Assembly (NCBI GenBank): GCA_963772935.1
Contig: CAVYZK010000009.1
Span: forward strand, 806,001-870,000
Source of the DNA: JANNNF01 sp963772935
GTDB taxonomy: Bacteria > Pseudomonadota > Alphaproteobacteria > Rhodobacterales > Rhodobacteraceae
DNA length: 64,000 nucleotides
Direction: 5' to 3'
Below the pieces are notes generated by a model. The model did not search any database, was not told the origin of the DNA, and saw only the letters and a list, made by a program, of their open reading frames with translations. Every line of letters begins with the position of its first letter. The first letter of the stretch is position 1. Below, in pieces: positions 35,062 through 44,801 of the stretch. The position numbers were made by a program, and so were the translations under genes.

Positions 35062-35787
35062 GCCTCGCCCCCGGTGATCGCAATCGCCTGCCCGTTGACG
35101 CCCATGGCCCCGTCGGAGCACAGCCACAGGGCCGTGGCGCTGATTTCCGATGCGCGCAATCAGGCGGCCTTGCGGGTTCATCGCGGTCAGGCTCGCCACC
35201 GCATCCGCTTGGGATTTCCCGGTCTTGGCGATGATATTGGCAATCGTCGCTTCGGTCATTTCAGTCTGGATATAGCCGGGGCAGATAGCGTTGGCAGTGA
35301 TGCCCTTCTTTGCCACCTCCAGCGCCACCGACCGCACCAAGCCCACTACACCATGCTTGGCAGCCGCATAGCCTGCGATGTAGGGCGCCCCCTTCAGCCC
35401 CGCGATGGACGCCACCGCGATCAGCCGCCCGCCCGTGCCCATCTGGCGTAAACCGTCGCGGAAGGTCAGGAACGTGCCGGTCAGGTTGACGGCCAGCATC
35501 CGGTTGAAATGGTCCATCTCCATGCGGGCAAAGGGTGCAGATTCCGCTGCGCCCGCATTGGCAATCACGATCTGGCAGGGGCCAGCACTGGCAAACATCG
35601 CGGCCACGGATGCCTCGTCCGTCACATCGGCCACCACGCATTGCACGCCCGGCAAGCCATCCGCCACCCGCGCCAAAGCGTCAGCCCGGCGCCCCGAGAT
35701 CACCACCTGATAGCCTGCGGCATGGAACGCGCGGGCCATGTCGGCCCCGGTGCCACTGCCCCCCCCGGTGATCAGGACGCGGCTCAT
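35058..35787 (-). CDS. Short-chain dehydrogenase/reductase, one frameshift
   Basis: About 242 residues after correction. It has the NAD(P) motif ITGGGSGTGADMARAF, the NAG motif (VIANAGAAES) and the catalytic YxxxK in AGYAAAKHGVVGLV, with PGYIQTEM after it. An extra base near 35147 breaks the frame before the C-terminal SEISATALWLCSDGAMGVNGQAIAITGGEA, which is standard for the family. It would oxidise a 3-hydroxyacyl-CoA-type intermediate, completing a beta-oxidation-like set with the dehydrogenase and hydratase. Overlaps both neighbours (ATGA). Confidence 0.88.
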
Positions 35788-38069
35788 GCGCGGATCACCT
35801 CTGCCGCTTTTGTCGCCAGCCGCTGCGCCTGATCGCGGCCCGCAAGGTAGGGCAGCGGCCACGCGGTACCCGTATCGCCCGCCTTGGTCGCCGCGTGCAG
35901 CGTCCAGTAGGGGTCGGCCAGGTGGGGCCGCGCGAGCGCCACAAGGTCTGCGCGACCAGCGAGCAGGATGGAATTTACATGGTCGGGTTCGGTGATATTG
36001 CCCACGGCCATCGTGGCAATCCCGGCCTCATTCCTGATGCGGTCGCTGAACGGGGTCTGGAACATCCGGCCATAGACAGGCTTGGCCTCGGTCGAGGTCT
36101 GCCCCGCCGACACGTCGATGATATCGGCCCCGGCCATGCCAAACATCATTGCAATTTCAACGGCTTCGGCAGGTGTCACGCCATCATCGCCCGCCCAGTC
36201 ATTCGCCGATATCCGCACCGACATGGGCTTTGCCCCCGGCCAGACCTTGCGCATTTCGGTGAACACCTCCAACGGATATCGCATCCGGTTTTCCAGTGAC
36301 CCGCCGTATTCATCATCCCGCGTGTTCGACAGGGGAGAGATGAAGGACGAGATCAGATAGCCGTGCGCCGCGTGCAGTTCGATCATGTCAAAGCCCGCCG
36401 CCTCGGCCAGTTCGGTCGCGCGCACGAACTGGCGCAGCACAGTATCCATATCGTCGCGGTCCATGGCCTTTGGCATCGCATTGCCCGCAGCCCACGGGAT
36501 GGCACTGGCCGACAGCAGCGGCCAGTTGCCCGACACCAAGGGCGCATCGGCATCGGCCCAGCCGACTTGGGTAGACCCTTTGCGCCCGGAATGGCCGATC
36601 TGACAGCAAAGCTTGGCCGTGGTTTCCTTATGCACAAAATTGACCAGCCGCGCCCAGCTTTCCGCATGTTTCGGCGCATAAAGCCCCGGACAGCCCGGCG
36701 TGATCCGCCCGTTGGGCGACACGCAGGTCATTTCCGTATAGACCAGCCCTGCCCCCCCCTTGGCGCGTTCCGCGTAGTGGATGAAATGCCAATCGGTCGG
36801 GTTGCCATCCACTGCTTTATATTGCGCCATCGGTGACACCACGACCCGGTTTTCCAGCCGCATCCCGCGCAACTGGAACGGCGCGAACATCGGCTGACGG
36901 CCCGGTTCGCCCCCTGCATTGACGGCAAACCAATCCTCCGCCCCGCGCAGCCAATCTGCATCGCGCAGGCGCAGGTTTTCGTGGGTGATCCGCTGGCTGC
37001 GGGTCAACAAGGAATAGGCGAACTGGGCGGGCGGCATGTCGAGATACCGTTCCACCTGCTCGAACCACTCCAACGAATTGCGCGCCGAGGATTGCAGGCG
37101 CAGCACCTCAACCCGGCGTTCGTCCTGATACCGTTCAAACGCACCCTGCATTGTCGGTTCGGAATGCAGATATTCCGCCAAGGCAATCGCACTGTCGAAC
37201 GACAGCCGGGTGCCCGACCCGATGGAAAAATGGCTGGTCGCCGCTGCATCGCCCATCAGCACCACGTTTTCATGATACCACCGCGCGCAGATGACGCGCG
37301 GAAACTGCATCCAAACCGCCGACCCGCGCAGGTGCGCCGCGTTTGACATCAGGTCATGCCCGCCCAGATGGGCCGCAAAGATCTGACGGCAGGTTTCCAC
37401 CGTCTCCTCCTTGGTCATGCCTTCAAACCCCCAGGCATCCCAGGTTTCGGGCTGACATTCGACGATGAAGGTCGCGGTATCGGCGTCAAACTGGTAGACA
37501 TGCGCCCAGACCCAGCCATGGGCGGTTTTCTCGAAAATGAAGGTAAAGGCGTCGTCAAACTTGGCGTGCGTCCCCAGCCAGACGAATTTGCAGCGCCGGG
37601 TGTCAATCTCGGGCTGGAACACATCGGCATATTCGCGGCGCACGATGGAATTCAGGCCATCGGTCGCCACCACCAGATCATACTCGGCGCGGTACTCCTC
37701 GGCGCTGCGAAACTCGGTTTCAAACCGCATCTCCACGCCCAATTCCCGTGCGCGCGCCTGCAAGATCACCAGCATCGCCCGCCGCCCGATGCCTGCAAAA
37801 CCGTGCCCGCCCGATACATTGCGCACGCCGTTATGCACCACGGCGATATCGTCCCAATAGGCGAACTGGCCCCGGATCGCCTCGGTGGAAACGGGATCGT
37901 TCTTCTGCATCCGCGCCAGCGCATCGTCCGAAAGCACCACGCCCCAGCCAAACGTGTCATTGGCGCGGTTGCGTTCCAGCACCACCACCTCATGCGACGC
38001 ATCGCGCAGCTTCATCGAGATCGCAAAGTACAAACCCGCAGGACCACCGCCCAGACACAGAATTTTCAT
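35784..38069 (-). CDS. abmA: 2-aminobenzoyl-CoA monooxygenase/reductase-like fusion (flavin hydroxylase + Old Yellow Enzyme)
   Basis: 761 residues in two domains. Residues 1-385 are a PHBH-type FAD monooxygenase with LGGGPAGLYFAISMKLRD, the DG motif (VVATDGLNSIVRREY) and GDAAATSHFSIGSGTRLS. Residues about 395-761 are an Old Yellow Enzyme/NADH:flavin oxidoreductase domain with APFQLRGMRLENRVVVSPM, HAAHGYLISSFISPLSN and SVRISANDW. The fusion dearomatises anthraniloyl-CoA by hydroxylation and reduction. The related salicylyl-CoA 5-hydroxylase fusion is the main alternative, and the ligase downstream favours anthranilate. Start ATG 38069 is preceded by AAGGAGCG; the extra upstream residues in frame are promoter. 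Confidence 0.88.
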   Translation of the reverse strand: MKILCLGGGPAGLYFAISMKLRDASHEVVVLERNRANDTFGWGVVLSDDALARMQKNDPVSTEAIRGQFAYWDDIAVVHNGVRNVSGGHGFAGIGRRAMLVILQARARELGVEMRFETEFRSAEEYRAEYDLVVATDGLNSIVRREYADVFQPEIDTRRCKFVWLGTHAKFDDAFTFIFEKTAHGWVWAHVYQFDADTATFIVECQPETWDAWGFEGMTKEETVETCRQIFAAHLGGHDLMSNAAHLRGSAVWMQFPRVICARWYHENVVLMGDAAATSHFSIGSGTRLSFDSAIALAEYLHSEPTMQGAFERYQDERRVEVLRLQSSARNSLEWFEQVERYLDMPPAQFAYSLLTRSQRITHENLRLRDADWLRGAEDWFAVNAGGEPGRQPMFAPFQLRGMRLENRVVVSPMAQYKAVDGNPTDWHFIHYAERAKGGAGLVYTEMTCVSPNGRITPGCPGLYAPKHAESWARLVNFVHKETTAKLCCQIGHSGRKGSTQVGWADADAPLVSGNWPLLSASAIPWAAGNAMPKAMDRDDMDTVLRQFVRATELAEAAGFDMIELHAAHGYLISSFISPLSNTRDDEYGGSLENRMRYPLEVFTEMRKVWPGAKPMSVRISANDWAGDDGVTPAEAVEIAMMFGMAGADIIDVSAGQTSTEAKPVYGRMFQTPFSDRIRNEAGIATMAVGNITEPDHVNSILLAGRADLVALARPHLADPYWTLHAATKAGDTGTAWPLPYLAGRDQAQRLATKAAEVIRA

Positions 38070-38112
38070 CGCGCGCTCCTTGGTTGGGATCATGCTGCCA
38101 CCCTGCCAAAAC

Positions 38113-38144
38113 AATTTCAAGTTCAAAATTTATCACTTGAAATT
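38113..38144 (+). promoter_or_regulatory. Inverted repeat operator in the divergent aminobenzoyl-CoA promoter
   Basis: Perfect 10-bp arms AATTTCAAGT (38113-38122) and ACTTGAAATT (38135-38144) with a 12-base AT-rich spacer sit midway between the two divergent starts at 38069 and 38172. The dyad is strongly AT-rich against a GC-rich background. The MarR-family protein encoded in the operon is the likely ligand. Confidence 0.7.
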
Positions 38145-38171
38145 TACGCCGTGCGGCGCAAGACTAGCGCC

Positions 38172-38921
38172 ATGACACAGCCCGCAAATCCGCAGCCGCG
38201 AACCGCCTTTGTCACCGGGGCCGCACAGGGCCTTGGCCTTGCTATCGCGCGGTCACTGCACGCAGCGGGGCACAGGGTTGTGCTGGCAGACCTGAACCTT
38301 GGCAAGGTCATGGCGGCGGCTGAGGCTCTGCCCGGCAGCCTAGCCGTCAGCTTGGATGTGCGCGACAAACCCAGCTTTGCCACAGCCATAGCGCAGGCCG
38401 AAGCCGCCTTTGGCCCGGTGGATATACTGGTCAACAACGCCGCCCGCACCCAGGCCCGCGACTTCTTTGCGATGGAGCCGGACGAATGGGATGACGTGCT
38501 GGCCACCAACCTGCGGTCGGTCATCTTTGGCGCACAACTGACGGCAAAGGGCATGATGTCAAGGGGTTGGGGTCGTATCCTCAACCTCGCGTCGGTGGCA
38601 GGCCAACGTGGCGGGCCACAGGTGCAGGGCGCGCATTATGCGGCCTCCAAGGCCGGGATCATTGGCCTGACCCGCTATCTCGCCCACCAATTCGCGCCGC
38701 ATGGCGTGACCGTGAACACCATCGCCCCCGGCACCATCCTGACCGAACAAACCGCCCTCGCCCCGCCGGAAAAGGTGGCGCTTGTGGTGGGGCAGATCCC
38801 GTTAGGGCGCATCGGTCAGGCCGAGGAAGTGGGACATCTGGCCGCGTTCCTTGCGTCAGATCACGCTGCCTTCATCACCGGCACTACTCAGGATATCAAC
38901 GGCGGCGTGCTGATGCGCTGA
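38172..38921 (+). CDS. SDR-family oxidoreductase (FabG-like)
   Basis: 249 residues. The NAD(P) motif is VTGAAQGLGLAIARSL, with LVNNAARTQARDFF, the catalytic Ser in ILNLASVAG, YxxxK in HYAASKAGIIGLT and a C-terminal GTTQDINGGVLMR. It lies divergent from the monooxygenase/reductase gene and 15 bases upstream of the kynureninase-like gene, so it belongs to the same regulon. Substrate unknown; a 3-oxoacyl-type or hydroxylated aromatic side-chain is plausible. Start ATG 38172 was chosen over a long upstream frame that crosses the divergent promoter. Confidence 0.88.
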   Translation: MTQPANPQPRTAFVTGAAQGLGLAIARSLHAAGHRVVLADLNLGKVMAAAEALPGSLAVSLDVRDKPSFATAIAQAEAAFGPVDILVNNAARTQARDFFAMEPDEWDDVLATNLRSVIFGAQLTAKGMMSRGWGRILNLASVAGQRGGPQVQGAHYAASKAGIIGLTRYLAHQFAPHGVTVNTIAPGTILTEQTALAPPEKVALVVGQIPLGRIGQAEEVGHLAAFLASDHAAFITGTTQDINGGVLMR

Positions 38922-38936
38922 CCCCGAAAGGTTCAC

Positions 38937-40061
38937 ATGACGGACGCCTATTTCCTATACCACTCCATCGGCATGTATCCCGGCAAGGCGCAGGACATGG
39001 CCGCCGCTCTGACCGAATTTTCCACGGTCTGGGGTCAGCCCGATGATGCCCAATGGGGGTACGTTCTGCCCCTGCGCGCCCGATTCATCGACCGCTGGCG
39101 CACGATCCTGAATGCCGCGCCCGATACCGTGACCACGTTTGAGTCTGTGACTCAGGCCTTCCACGCCCTGCTGCAATCGTTGCCCGAAGGGCACTTGCGG
39201 GGGCGGTCAGTGCTGGTGGGGGCCGATTGCTTTCCGTCCAACCATTTCTTGCTGAACGGCATGGCCGAGGCTTATGGCTTTACCCTCAAGACCGTGCCAC
39301 TGCGCCAAGGCGCGTCGTGGGTCGAGGATGAAGATTATCTGGATGCGTGGACGCCCGAGGTGGGACTGGCCTTGCTGACATGGGTGTCCTCGACCTCCAG
39401 CCACCGCATCAACCTGCCCGCCATGGTGGCCCATGGCCGCCGGATGGGCAGCCTGATCGGCGTCGATATCACCCAAGGGGCCGGGCTGATCCCGTTTGAT
39501 GTTCACGCACCCGAGGTGGATTTTGCCATCTCCACCAGCCTGAAATGGATGTGCGGCACTCCCGGCGCGGGCATCCTGTACCTCTCGCCCCGCCTGATTC
39601 CCCATACCAAACCGCAATTGCGCGGCTGGTTCAGCCAGCCCAACCCTTTCAACTGGGACATCACCAAATTCGCCTACGCCCCCGGCATCGCCCGGTTTGA
39701 CTCTGGCACCCCCGGCTGCATGGCGGCCCTCGCCTCGCTGCCCGCACTGGATTGGCACGCGGGCCAAGACCATGCCGCCCTTCTGGCCCATAACCGCACC
39801 CTGACAGCACGGTTGATCGAGGGCGCAGACGCCATCGCCCTGCCCCTGCTGACTCCCCGCGATCCTGCCAAACGTGGCGGGTCGATCATGCTGCGCCTGC
39901 CCGACAGCCACCCCGCCCCGCAGATCGTCACCGCCCTGCGCGAGCAAGGCATCACCACCGACGCCCGCAGCCAGACCCTGCGCCTGTCCCCCGGCATCAT
40001 CACCACGATGGACGGCGTGGAACAGGCGCTAACGGCGCTGACAAAACTGCTGCGCCCTTAG
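38937..40061 (+). CDS. Class V PLP enzyme, kynureninase-like
   Basis: 374 residues. The Schiff-base Lys is in FAISTSLKWMCGTPGAGILYLS, and the PLP-binding Asp is in GSLIGVDITQGAGLIPFDVH. The segment GWFSQPNPFNWDITKFAYAPGIARFDSGTPG resembles the kynureninase GW...PF...PG..RF.GT stretch. Kynureninase would release anthranilate, the substrate of the neighbouring CoA pathway, so the context is consistent. The match is by motif only; another C-C or C-S lyase or aminotransferase is possible. No tryptophan dioxygenase or formamidase gene is in the window. Confidence 0.72.
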   Translation: MTDAYFLYHSIGMYPGKAQDMAAALTEFSTVWGQPDDAQWGYVLPLRARFIDRWRTILNAAPDTVTTFESVTQAFHALLQSLPEGHLRGRSVLVGADCFPSNHFLLNGMAEAYGFTLKTVPLRQGASWVEDEDYLDAWTPEVGLALLTWVSSTSSHRINLPAMVAHGRRMGSLIGVDITQGAGLIPFDVHAPEVDFAISTSLKWMCGTPGAGILYLSPRLIPHTKPQLRGWFSQPNPFNWDITKFAYAPGIARFDSGTPGCMAALASLPALDWHAGQDHAALLAHNRTLTARLIEGADAIALPLLTPRDPAKRGGSIMLRLPDSHPAPQIVTALREQGITTDARSQTLRLSPGIITTMDGVEQALTALTKLLRP

Positions 40062-40065
40062 CCTC

Positions 40066-40138
40066 ATTTTCTGTCCAAAAATATCCCGGGTAGCCAGTCG
40101 GATACGCCATCGGTTCAAGTAACCGATTGGCTGGGGGC
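40066..40138 (+). repeat. Long intergenic repeat, copy B
   Basis: This is the second copy of the element at 33725-33808, with a few substitutions and a two-base deletion in the CCCGGGGG run. The internal hairpin is ATCGGTT (40109-40115), loop CAAGT, AACCGAT (40121-40127). It lies between the convergent ends of the kynureninase-like and creatininase genes. Confidence 0.7.
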
Positions 40139-40153
40139 AGCGCCCCGGCGCTG

Positions 40154-40946
40154 TCAGCCTGGCCCCACCACCGGCGCATAGCCGTCCAGCGTCAGCCCCC
40201 GCACCTGCCGCAACAGCCCGATGAACCCGGCCACCATATGATCCGCCGTGGCCACCCCCTTGGCCGCCGTGGCCAGATGCGCCTCGCCCACCACGCCCGC
40301 CGGGTTCAGGTCTGACGCCACCCAGCCGAGGCTGATCGGCCCGATGGGGGATATCACCGCTGTCTCGGCAGCAGGACCGGAAATCGCGGGCTGCGGTCAT
40401 GTCCACTGTCTCGGGGTTGAAGGCCAGCATCAGCGAGGTTTCCATATCGCCGCCATGGATGCCAAACTGGCGCTCCTGCGCGGAATAGACGCCGTCGGGC
40501 ATCCCGAAACTGGTCCATTGCGCCTTGACCGCCAGCATCCCCGCCTGCACCCGCAACTCGCGCGACAGGATGGAACACAGGTCCAGATTGCCGCCATGGC
40601 TGTTGATGATCACGATCTTGCGCACCCCGGCGCGCGCCACCGACAGGCCGATCTCGACCCAAGCCCGCAGCGCGGTTTCCGCCGTCAAGGTCAGGGTGCC
40701 CTTGGCCCACAGATGCTCGTTCGACTTGCCCACCGCCTGCACCGGCAGGATGCGCACGTCCAGATCCTCCGGGCAGGCGTTGCGGAACCGGGCCAGCAAG
40801 CCTTCGGCGATCAGCGTATCGGTGCCCACGGGCAAATGCGGCCCGTGCTGTTCAATCGCCGCCGTGGGCAGGATGGCGATGGTCTTCATCGGATCAATCG
40901 CCGCATATTCCGGTGCGCGGTACTGCGCCCAATCCAGCCGCCTCAT
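40154..40946 (-). CDS. Creatininase/mycofactocin-MftE family amidohydrolase, one frameshift
   Basis: About 263 residues after correction. Metal-site motifs are ILPTAAIEQHGPHLPVGTDT (Glu and His ligands), IVIINSHGGNLD and GIHGGDMETSLMLA. An extra T near 40370 shifts the frame after the DFRS segment; it resumes as AAETAVISPIGPISLGWVASDLNPAGVVGEA. Members open cyclic amides or trim peptides in a Zn/Mn-dependent way. As last gene of an eight-gene operon with a deaminase-like amidohydrolase it probably opens a cyclic N-containing intermediate. ATG 40946 overlaps the preceding stop (ATGA). Confidence 0.85.
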
Positions 40947-41584
40947 TCTGCGGCCTCTGCCATAAGGGGCAATGCGACCGGAACCGCTCGCCCGATCAGC
41001 CGGTCCATGCGCCGCGACACGACGGCCAGATGTGCTGCGCGGCTGGCGGCGGTCGAGCTGTCCATCAGGTAATGCGCCGCAAACACATGGCGTTTGCGCG
41101 GCGCGCACAGGAAGCCCACCCCGCGCGACAGGGTGCGCCGCCCCGGTGCGCCGATGATGCGCGTCAGCCACCAGCTTGCGCCGCAAGTGGTGAACACCGC
41201 CAGCCCTTTGATCTGCTGCAACCCCGGCCGGATGGTCTTGTGCGCCCCGTCCGGCATCAGAAACGCCACATCGGGCAGCAGCACCCGGTCGAGCCAGCCC
41301 TTCAGCATCGCGGGCAGCCCGTACCACCAAGTCGGGTAGACAAAGATCAGCGTATCACACCAGCGCAGGTCGGCGACATAGCCCGCCACCGGTTGCAGAT
41401 TGTCGGGGCAGGTCAGATAGCCCTGCCATTCCGCCCCCGTCAGCACTGGCTGAAATCCATCGGCATACAGGTCATGCACCCGCGCCTCGGCCCCCGCTGC
41501 CGCCAGTTTGGCCAGCACAAGGTCACGGACGGCGGCGTTGAAGCTTCCCTCTTTGGGGTGGCAATACACGATCAGGGCGCGCAT
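40943..41584 (-). CDS. NAD(P)H-dependent flavodoxin-fold oxidoreductase (quinone reductase-like), first copy
   Basis: 213 residues. Features are MRALIVYCHPKEGSFNAAVRDLVLAKLAAAGAEARVHDLY at the N-terminus, IFVYPTWWYGLPAMLKGWLDRVLLPDVAF in the FMN/substrate loop and VFTTCGASWW, typical of NQO/MdaB-type FMN reductases. It shares about a third of its residues with the upstream paralogue. Two such proteins in tandem suggest a reduction step on a quinone-like or heteroaromatic intermediate, possibly as a heterodimer. It is coupled upstream by TGATG and downstream by ATGA. Confidence 0.85.
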   Translation of the reverse strand: MRALIVYCHPKEGSFNAAVRDLVLAKLAAAGAEARVHDLYADGFQPVLTGAEWQGYLTCPDNLQPVAGYVADLRWCDTLIFVYPTWWYGLPAMLKGWLDRVLLPDVAFLMPDGAHKTIRPGLQQIKGLAVFTTCGASWWLTRIIGAPGRRTLSRGVGFLCAPRKRHVFAAHYLMDSSTAASRAAHLAVVSRRMDRLIGRAVPVALPLMAEAAE

Positions 41585-42163
41585 CAGAAGGTTTCCATCT
41601 TGCGTTGCACACGGGCAAGATAGCCCGCGCGCCGGGCGGCATCGGCACGGTTCATATCGTACAGCGCCAGATACAGCATGGTATCAGGCTGGGCCGCATG
41701 GGCAAAGGCGCGCGTCATCACCCGGCGCGGCGGGTCGCCCACCAGCGTGGCGCGCAGCCACGACGCCCCATAGGTCGTGACCACCCCCAGTTTGCGGATA
41801 TGGGTCATGGCGGGCTTCACCGCGACCGTTTTCCAGCCGGAACGACACCCCCGGCACAAACACCCGGTCGAAATAGCCTTTCAGAATGGCAGGTGGCCCG
41901 AAATTCCACACCGGATGCACAAAGATCAGGACCGTCGCCGCGCGCAGACGGTCCACATAGCCCTGCACCGGGGCGGTGTTGGCGGGCACCGAGTGATAGC
42001 CCCGCCGTTCCTGCGCCCGCATCACCGGGTCGAACCCTTCGGCGTACAGATCACACAGGTCCACCTGCCACCCCCGCCCCGCCAGCGTCCCCACCACCCT
42101 GTCGCACAAGGCGCGGGCGTAGCTGTCGTCGCACGGATGGGCATAGACCACATGCGCCTGCAT
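41584..42163 (-). CDS. NAD(P)H-dependent flavodoxin-fold oxidoreductase, second copy, one frameshift
   Basis: About 192 residues after correction. It starts MQAHVVYAHPCDDSYARALCDRVVGTL, with VLIFVHPVWNFGPPAILKGYFDRVFVPG as the FMN-loop motif. An extra base near 41833 separates FRLENG from VKPAMTHIRKLGVVTTYGASWLRA. The paralogous neighbour has the same motifs in the same order. It overlaps the FAD oxidase gene upstream (TGATG) and its paralogue downstream (TGATG). Confidence 0.83.
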
Positions 42164-43560
42164 CACGGTCCCTTTCTGATCCCGGCATAGGCGTACATCC
42201 GGGTATAATCCCACCCCGGTTCGTCCCATGTGATCATCTTGCCGGGGTTCAGGATGCCCTTGGGGTCGGCCTCGCGCTTGAAGGCCAGTTGGGTGGCGTC
42301 TGCCGACTGCCGCCCGCCTTCCTCCAGCGTATAACGGTGCGGGTTGAAGACGAAACAACCCATTTCCTCATGCAGGCGGACGATCTGGTCAAGCCGTTCC
42401 TCGGTGGTGAAGCGCACCAGCGTCAGGCCCGCAAAACCCACCTTGCCCCCCATTTTCATCAGTTCCAGATGCTGCATCAATTCACCCGGAAAGGCCGCGC
42501 GGATGGCCTCGATCTTGGCCGCATAGGTGATCCAGGGTCATAGGCCACTTGCAGATAGGTGATCGCCGGATCCACCTTCAGCGCCCGCAAGGTGGTGTGG
42601 TTCCAGCCATATTCAAACACCGGCCCGGGTTCACGCGGCCATTTGGTTTCATCGGACCGGTAGATGATCTGCGCGCCGGGATAGCGGGCGAGGAAGGTCA
42701 GAAACCCGTCCATCGACTGCGGCGCGATCATCAACCCGATCAGGTGATGTTCTGGCCCCAAGTGGGGGGCGATGCGTTGGAAATAGGCGTGGGGGGATGG
42801 GGCCTCATAGACCGAGATCAGCTTTTTCAGGATGCCATCCTCGTGCCCCAAAGCGCCCGACAGCGCCACGGCGCTAGGGAAATCGGTATGCGTGACCAGC
42901 AGTTCCACCCAGTCGTAGGCCGGGGCCAGTGGCATTTCGAGTTCCGTGATGACACCATTGGTGCCGTAGGCGTGGCTGACGCGGTGGAGTTCCTCGCCAG
43001 TGAATTCCAGCACGCGGGGCTCGGCCTCGGCCGTCACCACCCGCAGCCGCAGGATATTGCCAAGGTCGCGCAACACGCCCCAGGTGCAGGACCCCACCCC
43101 GCCCGACCCACCGCCGACAAAGCCGCCGATGGTGGCGGTGGCATGGGTGGACGGGTGCATCCGCAGTTCTTGCCCAGAATGGGCGCGGGTGGCGTGGTCC
43201 AGGTCTTTGATCATGCAGCCCGGTTCCACCACCACCCGCCCCGGGTGAATGGCTTTCACCGCGTTCATGTTCTTCATATGCAGCACGATCCCGCCCGCCA
43301 GCGGCATCGCCTGCCCGTAGTTGCCCGTGCCTGCGCCGCGTACCGTCACCGGAATGCCGTGGGCATGGGCCACGCGCAGCACCTCGATCACCTCGGCCTC
43401 GTTGCGGGGGGAGACGACAAAATCCGCCACCACATGATCCAGCCGGGCCTTCAGCACGGGCGAGTACCAGAAGAAATCGCGCGACTTGGCCCGCACCGAC
43501 ACCGGGTTTTCATCCAGTCTCCAGATGCGCAAGGGCGGCTTTGGCAGCGTCCAGAGTCAT
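42163..43560 (-). CDS. FAD-linked oxidase, GlcD/D-lactate dehydrogenase type, two indels
   Basis: About 465 residues after correction. The PCMH FAD-binding motif region is VTVRGAGTGNYGQAMPLAGGIVLHMKNMN, followed by HPSTHATATIGGFVGGGSGGVGS. The C-terminal cap ends FVFNPHRYTLEEGG and DPKGILNPGKMITW, the common ending of this family. An extra base near 43517 lies within the first 20 residues, and a missing base near 42537 lies before the last 110 residues. It oxidises a hydroxy acid or similar carbinol; no [Fe-S] partner subunit is encoded next to it. Overlaps with both neighbours indicate one transcript. Confidence 0.85.
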
Positions 43561-44801
43561 GCAGGCTCCATCATGTCATCCAACTCGGCATAGTCGGGCA
43601 AGCGTGCGGTCGATCTGTTTGCCCCCCCGGATCACGATGCGGTCTGATTGCGGGCGGCTGAACAATTCGGTCCAGTTGCGCGCCTTGAAGATCACCAGAT
43701 CGTCGGTCAAGGCGGCGGCTGAAAACCCACAGGCCCGCGCCGGGTTGCCGATCACGGTATCGACCCAACCGGGGCCGGAGTGGTCCAGATGGCCAATGCG
43801 GGTGGCCTCACGCAGCACCTCCAGCATGTCCATATCGCCGTAGGCATAGAACGGGTCGCGCGTGTTGTCGGAGGCAAAGCTGACGTTGATGCCCCGCGCC
43901 CGCGCCTCATGCACAAGGGTGATGCCCCGCAGCCGGGGCGTGCGGCCAGCATGGCGGTCTTGCAGATAGAGGTTGCACATCGGCAGGCTGACGATGTTGA
44001 TCCCTGCCTTCGCCACAAGGTCCAGCGTTTGCAACGCATCGCCTTCCGCCATGGTGGACAGGGAACAGCAATGGCCCACCACTACGGGCGCGTCAAAGCC
44101 AGTGTCCAGCACGGCTTGGGCGATCAGGCGGAGGGTGTTGCAACTGCCGTCCATGGTCTCATCCACATGGAAATCGGCGGGCAAACCACGGTCGGCGGCC
44201 ATGCCGAAGAACATCGCAATGCGGTCGGCAATGTCGGGCAAGGGGTAGGTCACCATGCCCAGAACCCCGCCCGTCTGCGCCACCAGATCGGCGGTCTGCG
44301 CAAAGGGGCCATCCACGCTGCACAGATCGGCCCCCAGCAGACAGGACGCTTGCAGATCAATCCGCCCCGCCCATTCGGCCCGCTTTTCCGCAAAGACCGG
44401 AAAGGAAATCGCATCCTGCGGCGGGATGGAATCCAGATGGGTGCGGATGGCGCGGGTGCCATGGGCATAGGCGCAGCGCAGCGAAAACTCCATCCGCCGC
44501 GCCACATCGGCGGCAGTCCAGCGGGCGGCGCGGTCCGCCCCCGATGCCGTCAGCGCGCCCAGGAAGGTGCCGTCAAGGTTGGGGGCACGGGGCGCGATAT
44601 GCCCCTTGTCCAGATGGGTGTGCATATCGACAAAGGCAGGCAGCACCATCGCGCCGCCCATGTCGATCACCGCCCCGCCACCGCCGCAATCGGCAAGCTA
44701 GTACGCACCAGATCACCCGCCTGCCCCAACAGGCAAGCAGGCACCGTGACATTCGCCAGCGTCACAGGACCGGGCGGCAAGGTTTTGAAATCCATCGTCA
44801 T
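43557..44801 (-). CDS. Cytosine deaminase-like amidohydrolase, two indels
   Basis: About 414 residues after correction. Metal ligands appear in FVDMHTHLDKGHIAP (HxH), DFHVDETMDG, VVVGHCCSLSTM and the Asp of FASDNTRDPFYAYGDMDML, the CodA/TrzA-like pattern. A missing base near 44697 disconnects the first ~35 residues (start ATG 44801) and an extra base near 43606 hides the true C-terminus LPDYAELDDMMEPA. It probably deaminates or hydrolyses a pyrimidine-, triazine- or hydantoin-like ring. It lies directly after the transporter genes, so the imported compound is its likely substrate. Confidence 0.85.

Noticed and set aside
34627..35862. An apparent SDR-MarR fusion of 411 residues
   Set aside because: An extra base near 35147 merges two genes; the MarR start at 35061 overlaps the true SDR stop as ATGA, like the other junctions in the operon.
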